From Chamaelirium japonicum (lineage: Eukaryota; Streptophyta; Magnoliopsida; Liliales; Melanthiaceae): a stretch of DNA of 64,000 bases. This document shows positions 40,980-54,138 of this stretch, piece after piece. Position 1 is the stretch's first letter; each line of letters opens with the position of its first letter. The notes beneath the pieces are model-generated. The model was not told where the DNA came from. It saw only the letters and a program-made list of their open reading frames with translations, and made no database searches. The position numbers and the translations under genes were made by a program. The stretch is from positions 90,990,697 through 91,054,696 of the forward strand of contig OX393551.1 of NCBI GenBank assembly GCA_947650365.1, in the 5' to 3' direction.

Positions 40980-41666
40980 TATGAATGGATCGTACGAATG
41001 AATTAGAATGGATACATTCGTGCAAAAGAAAATAGAATGGATTGTATGAATGAATTAGAATGGATCGTGTGAATGAATTAGAATGGATCATAGGAATGAA
41101 TTAGAATGGATACATTCGTGCGAATGAATTAGAATGGATCGTGCGAATGAATTAGAATCGATCGTACGAATGAATTAGAATGGATCATACGAATGAAATA
41201 GAATGGATCGTACCAATGAATTAGAATAGATTGTGCGAATGGATTAGAATGGATCATACGATTGAGTAAGAATGGATTGTACGAATGAAATAGAATAGAT
41301 CGTACGAATGAATTAGAATGGATCATGCTAATGAATTAGAATTGATCGTACGAATGAATTAGAATAGATTATGCGAATGAATTAGAATGGATCGTACGAA
41401 TGAATTGGAATGGATACATTCATGCGAATGAATTAGAATGGATCGTATGAATAAATTAGAGTGGATACATTTGTACAAATGAATTAGAATGGATCGTACG
41501 AATGAATTAGAATGAATACATTCGTGCGAATGAATTAGAATGGATCATATGAATGAATTAGAATGGATCGTTTGAGTGAATGCGAATGGATCGTGCGAAT
41601 GAATTAGAATGGATTGTACGAATGAATTAGAATGGATCGTACGAATGAATTAGAATGGATATATTC
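40980..41666 (+). repeat. Plus block 45, HOR1 3' part
   Basis: A shortened R1 is at 41129-41326 and the tail near 41573. The A joint is at 41653-41680. From the end of R1 to the joint is 340 bp. Confidence 0.92.
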
Positions 41667-42603
41667 GTGCGAATCCATTCTATTTCATTCGTACGATCCA
41701 TTCTAATTCATTCGCACGATCCATTCTAATTCATTCATACGATCCATTCTAATTCATTCGTATGATCCATTCTAATTCATTCGTACGATCCATTCTAATT
41801 CATTCGCACAATCTATTCTAATTCATTCGTACGATCCATTCTAATTCATTCGCACGATCCATTCTAATTCATTCATACGATCCATTCTATTTCATTCGTA
41901 CGATCCATTCTTACTCATTCATACGATCCATTCTAATTCATTTGCACGAAGGTATCCATTCTAATTCATTCGTACTATCCATTCTAATTCCTTCGTACGA
42001 TCCATTCTAATTCATTCATACGATCCATTCTAATTCATTCGTACGATTCATTCTAATTCAATCGATTCTAATTCATTAATACGATCCATTCTAATTCATT
42101 CGCACGATCCATTCTAATTCATGCACACTCATACGATCCATTCTAATTCATTCGCACGAATGTATCCTTTCTAATTCATTCGTACGATCCATTCTAATTC
42201 ATTCGCACAATCTATTCTAATTCATTCGAACGATCCATTCTAATTCATTAGCATGATCCATTCTAATTCATTCATACGATCTATTCTATTTCATTCGTAC
42301 AATCCATTCTTACTCAATCGTATGATCCATTCTAATCCATTCGCACAATCTATTCTAATTCATTCGTACGATCCAATTTATTTCATTCGTACGATCCATT
42401 CTAATTCATACGATCCATTCTATTTCATTCATACAATCCATTTTAATTCATTCGCACGATCCATTCTAATTCACTCATACGATCCATTCTAATTCATTCG
42501 CACGAATGAATCCATTCTAATTCATTCGTATGATCTATTCTAATTCATTCGCATGAATGTATCCATTCTAATTCATTCGTACGATCCATTCTATCTCATT
42601 CGT
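41667..42603 (-). repeat. Minus block 46, HOR2 then R1
   Basis: N is 278 bp from the A joint. R1 is at 42253-42492 and is followed directly by Q near 42500, a HOR1-to-HOR2 join within one strand. A one-off joint, CATTCGTCGTGCG, ends it. Confidence 0.92.
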
Positions 42604-43227
42604 CGTGCGAATGAATTAGAATGGATTATATGAATGAAATAGAATCGATCATACGAATAAAATAGAATGGATCGTACGAAGGAATTAGAATGGATCGTAT
42701 GAATGAATTAGAGTGGATACATTCGTGCGAATGAATTCGAATAGATCGTGCGAATGAATTAGAATGGATTGTACGAATGAATTAGAATGGATCGTACGAA
42801 TGAAATAGAATGGATCGTACGAATGAATTAGAATGGATACATTCATGCAAAAGAAATAGAATGGATTGTATGAATGAATTAGAATGGATCGTATGAGTGA
42901 ATTAGAATGGATCATACGAATGAATTAGAATTGATACATTCGTGCGAATGAATTAGAATGGATCGTGCGAATGAATTAAAATGGATCGTACGAATGAATT
43001 AGAATGGATCGTTTGAATGAATTAGAATGGATCGTGCGAATTAATTAGAATGGATCGTGCGAATGAATTAGAATGGATCGTACGAATGAATTAGAATGGA
43101 TCATATGAATGAATTAGATTGGATCGTATTAATGAATTAGAATGAATCATACCGTACGAATAATTTAGAATGGATCATACGAAGGAATTAGAATGGATCG
43201 TACGAATGAATTAGAATGGATACATTC
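42604..43227 (+). repeat. Plus block 47
   Basis: The stretch at 42640-42930 resembles that at 20865-21150 in block 21. An M piece lies near 43143. The A joint is at 43214-43241, without the HOR1 tail before it. Confidence 0.91.
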
Positions 43228-43815
43228 GTGCGAATCCATTCTATTTCATTCGTACGATCCATTCTAATTCATTTGCACGATCCATTCTAATTCATTCGTA
43301 CGATCCATTCTAATTCATTCGTACGATCCATTCTAATTCATTCGCACAATCTATTCTAATTCATTCGTACGATCCATTCTAATTCATTCGCACGATCCAT
43401 TCTAATTCATTCATACGATCCATTCTATTTCATTCGTACAATCCATTGTTACTCATTCGTACGATCCATTCTAATTCATTTGCAGGAAGGTATCCATTCT
43501 AATTCATTCGTACTATCCATTCTAATTCCTTCGTACGATCCATTCTAATTCCTTCGTACGATCCATTCTAATTCATTCGCACGATCCATTCTAATTCATT
43601 CGCACGAATGTACCCATTCTAATTCATTCGTATGATCCATTCTAATTCATTCACACGATCCATTCTAATTTATTCATATGATCCATTCTAATTCATTCGT
43701 ACGATCCATTCTAATTCATTCGTACGATCCATTCTAATTCATTTGCACAATCTATTCTAATTCATTCGTACGATCCATTCTAATTCATTCGTACGATCCA
43801 TTCTTACTCATTCGT
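43228..43815 (-). repeat. Minus block 48, HOR2
   Basis: N (variant GCAGGAAGG) is 255 bp from the A joint, one monomer less than 278. The block ends at the 16-bp palindrome TCATTCGTACGAATGA (43808-43823). Confidence 0.92.
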
Positions 43816-44468
43816 ACGAATGAATTAGAATGGATCATGCTAATGAATTAGAATTGATCGTACGAATGAATTAGAATAGATTGTGCGAATGAATTACAAT
43901 GGATCGTACGAATGAATTGGAATGGATACATTCGTGCAAATGAATTAGAATGGATCGTATGAATGAATTAGAATGGATACCTTCGTGCAAATGAATTAGA
44001 ATGGATCGTACGAATGAGTAAGAATGGATCGTACGAATGAAATAGAATGGATCGTATGAATGAATTAGAATGGATCGTGCGAATGAATTAGAATGGATCG
44101 TACGAATGAATTAGAATAGATTGTGCGAATGAATTAGAATGGATCGTACGAATGAAATAGAATGGATCGTACGAATTAATTAGAATGGATACATTCGTGC
44201 CAAAGAAATAGAATGGATTGTATGAATGAATTAGAATGGATCGTGTGAATGAATTAGAATGGATCATACGAATGAATTAGAATGGATACATTCGTGCGAA
44301 TGAATTATAATGGATCGTGCGAATGAATTAGAATGGATCATACGAATGAATTAAAATGGATCGTATGAATGAATTAGAATGGATCGTGCGAATGAATTAG
44401 AATGGATCGTGCGAATAAATTAGAATGGATCGTACGAATGAGTTAGAATGGATCTTATGAATGAATTA

Positions 44469-45290
44469 GATTGGATCGTATTAATGAATTAGAATGGATC
44501 GTACGAATGAATTAGAATAGATTGTACGAATGAATTAGAATGGATACGAATGGATCGTACGAATGAGTAAGAATGGATCGTACGAATGAAATAGAATGGA
44601 TTGTACGAATGAATTAGAATGGATACATTCGTGCGAATGAATTAGGATGGATCGTATGAATAAATTAGAATAGATTGTGCGAATGAATTAGAATGGATCG
44701 TACGAATGAATTAGAATGGATACATTCATGCGAATGAATTAGAATGGATCGTATGAACATGAATTAGAATGGATCGTATGAGTGAATTAGAATGGATACG
44801 AAGGAATTAGAATGGATCGTACGAAGGAATTAGAATGGAGAATGGATCGTGCGAATGAATTAGAATGGATCGTGCGATAAGAATGGATCGTACGAATGAA
44901 ATAGAATAGATCGTACGGATAAATGAATTTGGATCGTGCTAATGAATTAGAATGGATCGTACGAATGAATTAGAATGGATCGTACTAATGAATTAGAATA
45001 GATTGTGTGAATGAATTAGAATGGATCATACGAATGAATTAGAAAGGATATATTCGTGCGAATGAATTAGAATAGATCGTATGAATGAATTACATTGGAT
45101 CGTATTAATGAATTAGAATGGATCGTGCGAATGAATTAGAATGGATCGTACGAATGAATTAGAATGGATAGATTCGTGCGAATGAATTTGAATGAATCGT
45201 ACGAAGAAATTAGAATGGATCGTACGAAGGAATTAGAATAGATCATACGAAGAAATTAGAATGGATCGTACGATTGAATTAGAATGGATC
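44469..45290 (+). repeat. HOR1 truncated copy
   Basis: Head at 44469, GGATACGAATGG at +72, J at 44831, K near 45170-45255. The copy is cut before R1 and followed by a second unit offset by about 1,120 bp. A 2-base insertion (GAACATGAATTA) near 44757 explains why the offset is 1,122 upstream of it and 1,120 downstream. Confidence 0.88.
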
Positions 45291-45590
45291 GTACGAATGA
45301 ATTAGAATGGATACATTCGTGCAAAAGAAAAAGAATGGATTGTATGAATGAATTAGAATGGATCGTGTGAATGAATTAGAATGGATCATACGAATGAATT
45401 AGAATGGATACATTCGTGCGAATGAATTAGAATTGATCGTGCGAATGAATTAGAATGGATCGTACGAATGAATTAGAATGGATCGTATGAATGAATTAGA
45501 ATGGATCGTGTGAATGAATTAGAATGGATCGTGCGAATGAATTAGAATGGATCGTACGAATGAATTAGAATGGATCGTATGAATGAATTA

Positions 45591-46955
45591 GATTGGATCG
45601 TATTAATAAATTAGAATGGATCGTACGAATGAATTAGTATAGATCGTACGAATGAATTAGAATGGATACGAATAGATCGTACGAATGAGTAAGAATGGAT
45701 CGTACGAATGAAATAGAATGGATTGTACGAATGAATTAGAATGGATACATTCGTGCGAATGAATTAGGATGGATCGTATGAATGAATTAGAATAGATTGT
45801 GCGAATGAATTAGAATGGATCGTACGAATGAATTAGAATGGATACATTCATGCGAATGAATTAGAATGGATCGTATGAATGAATTAGAATGGATCGTATG
45901 AGTGAATTAGAATGGATACGAAGGAGTTAGAATGGATCGTACGAAGGAATTAGAATGGAGAATGGATCGTGCGAATGAATTAGAATGGATCGTGCGATAA
46001 GAATGGATCGTACGAATGAAATAGAATAGATCGTACGGATAAATGAATTTGGGTCGTGCTAATGAATTAGAATGGATCGTACGAATGAATTAGAATGGAT
46101 CGTACTAATGAATAAGAATAGATTGTGCGAATGAATTAGAATGGATCGTACGAATGAATTAGAAAGGATATATTCGTGCGAATGAATTAGAATAGATCGT
46201 ATGAATGAATTAGATTGGATCATATTAATGAATTAGAATGGATCGTGCGAATGAATTAGAATGGATCATACAAATGAATTAGAATGGATAGATTCGTGCG
46301 AATGAATTTGAATGGATCGTACGAAGGAATTAGAATGGATCGTACGAAGGAATTAGAATAGATCATACGAAGAAATTAGAATGGATCGTACGAATGAATT
46401 AGAATGGATCGTATGAATGAATTAGAATGGATCGTGCGAATGAATTAAAATGGATCGTATGAATGAAATAGAATGGATCGTATGAATTAGAATGGATCGT
46501 ACGAATGAAATAGAATGGATCGTACGAATGAATTAGAATAGATTGTGCGAATGGATTAGAATGGATCATACGATTGAGTAAGAATGGATTGTACGAATGA
46601 AATAGAATAGATCGTACAAATGAATTAGAATGGATCATGCTAATGAATTAGAATTGATCGTACGAATGAATTAGAATAGATTGTGCGAATGAATTAGAAT
46701 GGATCGTACGAATGAATTGGAATGGATACATTCGTGCGAATGAATTAGAATGGATCGTATGAATGAATTAGAGTGGATACATTCGTACAAATGAATTAGA
46801 ATGGATCGTACGAACGAATTAGAATGGATACATTCGTGCGAATGAATTAGAATGGATCGTTTGAGTGAATGTGAATGGATCGTGCGAATGAATTAGAATG
46901 GATTGTACGAATGAATTAGAATGGATCGAACGAATGAATTAGAATGGATACATTC
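45591..46955 (+). repeat. HOR1 complete copy 2
   Basis: Head at 45591, +72 marker at 45663, J at 45951, K near 46290-46375, R1 at 46399-46638 (+808). The tail variant GAGTGAATGTG lies near 46862. Joint A ends the copy. One monomer before the tail is absent relative to the other copies. Confidence 0.92.
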
Positions 46956-49392
46956 GTGCGAATCCATTCTATTTCATTCGTACGATCCATTCTAATTCAT
47001 TCGCACGATCCATTCTAATTCATTCATACGATCCATTCTAATTCATTCGTACGATCCATTCTAATTCATTCGTACGATCCATTCTAATTCATTCGCACAA
47101 TCTATTCTAATTCATTCGTACGATCCATTCTAATTCATTCGCACGATCCATTCTAATTCATTCATACGATCCATTCTATTTCATTCGTACGATCCATTCT
47201 TACTCATTCATACGATCCATTCTAATTCATTTGCACGAAGGTATCCATTCTAATTTATTCGTACTATCCATTCTAATTCCTTCGTACGATCCATTCTAAT
47301 TCCTTCGTACGATCCATTCTAATTCATTCGTACGATCCATTCTAATTCCTTTGTATGATCCATTCTAATTCATTCGTACGGTATGATTCATTCTAATTTA
47401 TTCGTACGATTCATTCTAATTCAATCCATTCTAATTCATTCGTACGATCCATTCTAATTCATTCGTACGATCCATTCTAATTCATTCGTACGATTCATTC
47501 TAATTCAATCCATTCTATTTCATTCGTACGATCCATTCTTACTCATTCGTACGATCCATTCTAATTCATTCGAACGAATGAATCCATTCTAATTCATTCG
47601 TATGATCCATTCTAATTCATTCGCATGAATGTATCCATTCTAATTCATTCGTACGATCCATTCTATCTCATTCGTACAATCCATTCTATTTCATTCGTAC
47701 GATCCATTCTAATTCATTCGCACGATCCATTCTAATTCATTCGCATGATCCATTCTAATTCATTCGTACGATCGATTCTAATTCATTCATACGATCCATT
47801 CTAATTCATTCGCACGAATGTATCCATTCTAATTCATTCGTACGATCCATTCTAATTCATTCGCACAATCTATTCTAATTAATTCATACGATCCATTCTT
47901 ATTTATTCGCACGATCCATTCTAATTCATTCATACGATTCATTCTAATTCATTCATATGATCCATTCTAATTCATTCATACGATCCATTCTTATTTATTC
48001 GCACGATCAATTCTTACTCATTCGTACGATCCATTCTAATTCATTCGCACGATCCATTCTGATTCATTAATACGATCCATTCTAATTCATTCGCACGATC
48101 CATTCTAATTCATTCACACTCATACGATCCATTCTAATTCATTCGCACGATTGTATCCTTTCTAATTCATTTGTACGATCAATTCTAATTCATTCGCACA
48201 ATCTATTCTAATTCATTCGAACGATCCATTCTAATTCATTCGTACGATCCATTCTAATTCATTCGTACGATCAATTCTAATTCATTCGCACGATCCATTC
48301 TAATTCTTTCGTACGATCCATTCTAATTCATTCGTACGATCCATTCTAATTCATTCGCACAATCTATTCTAATTCATTCGTACGATCCATTCTAATTCAT
48401 TCGCACGATCCATTCTAATTCATTCATACGATCCATTCTATTTCATTCGTACGATCCATTCTTACTCATTCATACGATCCACTCTAATTAATTTATACGA
48501 TCCATTTTAATTCATTCGTACGATCTATTCTAATTCATTCATACGATCCATTCTAATTCATTCGTACGATCTATTCTATTTCATTCGTACAATCCATTCT
48601 TACTCAATCGTATGATCCATTCTAATCCATTCGCACAATCTATTCTAATTCATTCGTACGATCCATTCTATTTCATTCGTATGATCCATTCTAATTCATA
48701 CGATCCATTCTATTTCATTCATACGATCCATTTTAATTCATTCGCATGATCCATTCTAATTCATTCATACGATCCATTCTAAATCATTAATATGATCCAT
48801 TCTAATTCATTCGTATGACGCACGATCCATTCTAATTCATTCGTACAATCCATTCTAATTCATACGATCCATTCTATTTCATTCATACGATCCATTCTAA
48901 TTCATTCGCACGATCCATTCTAATTCATTCATACGATCTATTCTAATTCATTCATACAATCCATTGTAATTCCTTCGTACGATCTATTCTAATTCATTCG
49001 CACAATCTATTCTAATTCATTCATACGATCCATCCTAATTCATTCGCACGAATGTATCCATTCTAATTCATTCGTACAATCCATTCTATTTCATTCGTAC
49101 GATCCATTCTTACTCATTCGTACGATCCATTCGTATCCATTCTAATTCATTCGTACGATCTATTCTAATTCATTCGTACGATCCATTCTAATTCATTAAT
49201 ACGATCCAATCTAATTCATTCATACGATCCATTCTAATTCATTCGTACGATCCATTCTAATTCATTCGCACGATCCATTCTAATTCATGCATACGATCCA
49301 ATCTAATTCATTCATACGATCCATTCTAATTCATTCACACGAATGTATCAACTCTAATTCATTCGTACGATCCATTCTAATTCATTCATACA
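46956..49392 (-). repeat. Minus block 50, longest HOR2 copy
   Basis: N is 278 bp and M 425 bp from A. Q lies near 47575. A GATCGATTC variant lies near 47770 and a CACACTCATACG piece near 48115. R1-like material follows near 48540-48770. The block ends in an E joint (TACATGTA at 49389-49396). Confidence 0.93.
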
Positions 49393-49974
49393 TGTACGAA
49401 TGAATTAGAATGGATACATTCGTGCGAATGAGTTAGAATGGATCGTATGAATGAATTAGATTGGATCGTATGCATGAATTAGAATGGATCGTGCGAATGA
49501 ATTAGAATGGATCGTACGAATGAATTAGAATGGATCGAACGAATGAATTAGAATGGATACATTCGTGCAAAAGAATTAGAATGGATTGTATGAATGAATT
49601 TGAATTGATCATACGAAGGAATTAGAATGGATCGTACGAATGAATTAGAATGGATCGTACGAATGAATTAGAATGGATCGTACGAAGGAATTAGAATGGA
49701 TAGTATGAATGAATTAGAATGGATACCTTCGTGCAAATGAATTAGAATGGATCGTATGAATGAGTAAGAATGGATCGTACGAATGAAATAGAATGGATCG
49801 TATGAATGAATTAGAATGGATCGTGCGAATGAATTAGAATGGATCGTACGAATGAATTAGAATAGATTGTGCGAATGAATTAGAATGGATCATACAAACG
49901 AATTAGAATGGTTCGTGCGAATAAATTAGAATATGGATTGCACGAAGGAATTAGAATGGATCGTACGAATTAAT
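49393..49974 (+). repeat. Plus block 51
   Basis: The run starts as block 17 does after its E joint, then carries N near 49727 and the GAATATGG spacer near 49931. It ends in TTAATTCGAATGTATCC. This looks like a B joint on its plus side, but the minus side continues with the CTATTTC monomer typical of A. Confidence 0.88.
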
Positions 49975-50133
49975 TCGAATGTATCCATTCTATTTCATTC
50001 GTACGATCCATTCTAATTCATTCGCACGATCCATTCTAATTCATTCATACAATCCATTCTATTTCATTCGTACGATCCATACTTACTCATTCGTATGATC
50101 CATTCTAATTCATTTGCACGAAGGTATCCATTC
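49975..50133 (-). repeat. Minus block 52
   Basis: A short run with HOR2 markers, including N at about 50116-50126. It breaks at a one-off joint inside the N monomer (CCATTCGTGCGAAAG). Confidence 0.9.
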
Positions 50134-50305
50134 GTGCGAAAGAATTAGAATAGATCGTATGAATGAATTAGAATGGATCGTATGTATGAAATAGAATGGA
50201 TCGTACGAATGAATTAGAATGGATCGTGCGAATGAATTATAATGGATCGTACGAATGAATTAGAATGGATCGTACAAAGGAATTAGAATGGATCGTACGA
50301 ATGAA
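50134..50305 (+). repeat. Plus block 53
   Basis: A 172-bp run that ends in a B joint (GAATTC at 50303-50308). It is not a D-to-B cassette, because no A6 tract precedes it. Confidence 0.91.
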
Positions 50306-50766
50306 TTCGAATGTATCCTTTCTAATTCATTTGTACGATCCATTCTAATTCCTTCGTACGATCCATTCTAATTCATTCGTACGATCCATTATAATTCATT
50401 CGCACGATCCATTCTAATTCATTCGTACGATCCATTCTATTTCATTCATACGATCCATTCTAATTCATTCATACGATCTATTCTAATTCTTTCGCACGAA
50501 TGTATCCATTCTAATTCATTCGTACGATCCATTCTAATTCATTCGCACGATCCATTCTAATTCATTCATACAATCCATTCTAATTCTTTTGCACGAATGT
50601 ATCCATTCTAATTCATTCGTTCGATCCATTCTAATTCATTCGTACGATCCATTCTAATTCATTCGCACGATCCATTCTAATTCATGCATACGATCCAATC
50701 TAATTCATTCATACGATCCATTCTAATTCATTCGCACGAATGTATCCATTCTAATTCATTCGTACA
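50306..50766 (-). repeat. B-to-E cassette, 461 bp
   Basis: This is the second copy of the run at 22228-22688, of equal length and with the same joints and the same order of variants. The copies are 28 kb apart. Confidence 0.94.
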
Positions 50767-51159
50767 TGTATGAATGAATTAGAATGGATCGTACGAATGA
50801 ATTAGAGTTGATACATTCGTGCGAATGAATTAGAATGGATCGTACGAATGAATTAGATTGGATCGTATGAATGAATTAGAATGGATCATACGAATGAATT
50901 TGATTGGATCGTATGAATGAATTATAATGGATCATGCGAATGAATTAGAATAGATCATACGAATGAATTAGAATGGATCGTACGAATGAATTAGAATGGA
51001 TACATTCGTGCAAAAGAATTAAAATGGATTGTATTAATGAATTAGAATGGATCGTATGAATGAATTAGAATGGATCGTGCGAATGAATTAGAATGGATCG
51101 TGCGAATGAATTAGAATGGATCGTACGAATGAATTAGAATGGATCGTATGAATGAATTA

Positions 51160-52395
51160 GATTGGATCGTATTAATGAATTAGAATGGATCGTACGAATG
51201 AATTAGAATAGATCGTACGAATGAATTAGAATGGATACGAATGGATCGTACGAATGAGTAAGAATTGATCGTACGAATGAAATAGAATGGATTGTACGAA
51301 TGAATTAGAATGGATACATTCGTGCGAATGAATTAGGATGGATCGTATGAATGAATTAGAATAGATTGTGCGAATGAATTAGAATGGATCGTACGAATGA
51401 ATTAGAATGGATACATTCATGCGAATGAATTAGAATGGATCGTATGAATGAATTAGAATGGATCGTATGAGTGAATTAGAATGGATACGAAGGAATTAGA
51501 ATGGATCGTACGAAGGAATTAGAATGAAGAATGGATCGTGCGAATGAATTAGAATGGATTGTGCGATAAGAATGGATCGTACGAATGAAATAGAATAGAT
51601 CGTACGGATAAATGAATTTGGATCGTGCTAATGAACTAGAATGGATCGTACGAATGAATTAGAATGGATCGTACTAATGAATTAGAATAGATTGTGCGAA
51701 TGAATTAGAATGGATCGTACGAATGAATTAGAAAGGATATATTCATGCGAATGAATTAGAATAGATCGTATGAATGAATTAGATTGGATCGTATTAATGA
51801 ATTAGAATGGATCGTGCGAATGAATTAGAATGGATCGTACGAATGAATTAGAATGGATAGATTCGTGCGAATGAATTTGAATGGATCGTACGAAGGAATT
51901 AGAATGGATCGTACGAAGGAATTAGAATAGATCATACGAAGAAATTAGAATGGATCGTACGAATGAATTAGAATGGATCGTATGAATGAATTAGAATGGA
52001 TCGTGCGAATGAATTAAAATGGATCGTATGAATGAAATAGAATGGATCGTATGAATTCGAATGGATCGTACGAATGAAATAGAATGGATCGTACGAATGA
52101 ATTAGAATAGATTGTGCGAATGGATTAGAATGGATCATACGATTGAGTAAGAATGGATTGTACGAATGAAATAGAATAGATCGTACGAATGAATTAGAAT
52201 GGATCATGCTAATGAATTAGAATTGATCGTACGAATAAATTAGAATAGATTGTGCGAATAAATTAGAATGGATCGTACGAATGAATTGGAATGGATACAT
52301 TCGTGCGAATGAATTAGAATGGATCGTATGAATGAATTAGAGTGGATACATTCGTACAAATGAATTAGAATGGATCGTACGAATGAATTAGAATG
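51160..52395 (+). repeat. HOR1 copy lacking its tail
   Basis: Head at 51160, +72 marker at 51232, J at 51520 (+360), R1 at 51968-52207 (+808). It diverges near 52395, before the tail marker and the A joint. Confidence 0.9.
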
Positions 52396-52750
52396 GATCG
52401 AATGAATGAATTAGAATGGATCGTGCGAATGAATTAGAATGGATTGAATTAGAATGAATCGTACGAATGAATTAGAATGGATCGTGCGAATGAATTAGAA
52501 TGGATCGTGCGAATGAATTAGAATGGATCGTGCGAATGAATTAGAATGGATCGTACGAATGAATTAGAATGGATCGTATGAATGAATTAGATTGGATCGT
52601 GCGAATGAATTAGAATGGATCGTACGAATGAATTAGAATGGATCGTATGAATGAATTAGAATGGATCGTGCGAATGAATTAGAATGGATCGTGCAAATGA
52701 ATTAGAATGGATCGTACGAATGAATTAGAATAGATCGTACGAACGAATTA

Positions 52751-54138
52751 GATTGGATCGTATTAATGAATTAGAATGGATCGTACGAATGAATTAGAAT
52801 AGATCGTACGAATGAATTAGAATGGATACGAATGGATCATACGAATGAGTAAGAATGGATCGTACGAATGAAATAGAATGGATTGTACGAATGAATTAGA
52901 ATGGATACATTCGTGCGAATGAATTAGGATGGATCGTATGAATGAATTAGAATAGATTGTGCGAATGAATTAAAATGGATCGTACGAATGAATTAGAATG
53001 GATACATTCATGCGAATGAATTAGAATGGATCGTATGAATGAATTAGAATGGATCGTATGAGTGAATTAGAATGGATACGAAGGAATTAGAATGGATCGT
53101 ACGAAGGAATTATAATGGAGAATGGATCGTGCGAATGAATTAGAATGGATCGTGCGATAAGAATGGATTGTACGAATGAAATAGAATAGATCGTACGGAT
53201 AAATGAATTTAGATCGTGCTAATGAATTAGAATGGATCGTACGAATGAATTAGAATGGATCGTACTAATGAGTTAGAATAGATTGTGCGAATGAATTAGA
53301 ATGGATCGTACGAATGAATTAGAAAGGATATATTCGTGCGAATGAATTAGAACAGATCGTATGAATGAATTAGATTGGATCGTATTAATGAATTAGAATG
53401 GATCGTGCGAATGAATTAGAATGGATCATACGAATGAATTAGAATGGATAGATTCGTGCGAATGAATTTGAATGGATCGTACGAAGGAATTAGAATGGAT
53501 CGTACGAAGGAATTAGAATAGATCATACGAAGAAATTAGAATGGATCGTACGAATGAATTAGAATGGATCGTATGAATGAATTAGAATGGATCGTGCGAA
53601 TGAATTAAAATGGATCGTATGAATGAAATAGAATGGATCGTATGAATTAGAATGGATCGTACGAATGAAATAGAATGGATCGTACGAATGAATTAGAATA
53701 GATTGTGCGAATGGATTAGAATGGATCATACGATTGAGTAAGAATGGATTGTACGAATGAAATAGAATAGATCGTACGAATGAATTAGAATGGATCATGC
53801 TAATGAATTAGAATTGATCGCACGAATGAATTAGAATAGATTGTGCGAATGAATTAGAATGGATCGTACGAATGAATTGGAATGGATACATTCATGCGAA
53901 TGAATTAGAATGGATCGTATGAATGAATTAGAGTGGATACATTCGTACAAATGAATTAGAATGGATCGTACGAATGAATTAGAATGGATACATTCGTGCA
54001 AATGAATTAGAATGGATCATATGAATGAATTAGAATGGATCGTTTGAGTGAATGCGAATGGATCGTGCGAATGAATTAGAATGGATTGTACGAATGAATT
54101 AGAATGGATCGTACGAATGAATTAGAATGGATACATTC
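52751..54138 (+). repeat. HOR1 complete copy 3
   Basis: Head at 52751, +72 marker at 52823, J at 53111 (+360), K near 53450-53540, R1 at 53559-53798 (+808), tail near 54045, joint A at the end. This is the clearest reference copy in the window. Confidence 0.93.

Larger units (their letters stand above)
43816..46955 (+). repeat. Plus block 49, two HOR1 copies
   Basis: The run begins with post-R1 monomers, then N near 43978. Two HOR1 copies follow in direct tandem, the first truncated. It ends in an A joint at 46942-46969. Confidence 0.93.
50767..54138 (+). repeat. Plus block 55, longest block
   Basis: The run is 3.4 kb. It starts with the post-E monomer GAGTTGATACATTCG. It carries two HOR1 copies at an offset of exactly 1,591 bp, measured at three markers. 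It ends in an A joint at 54125-54152. Confidence 0.94.
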
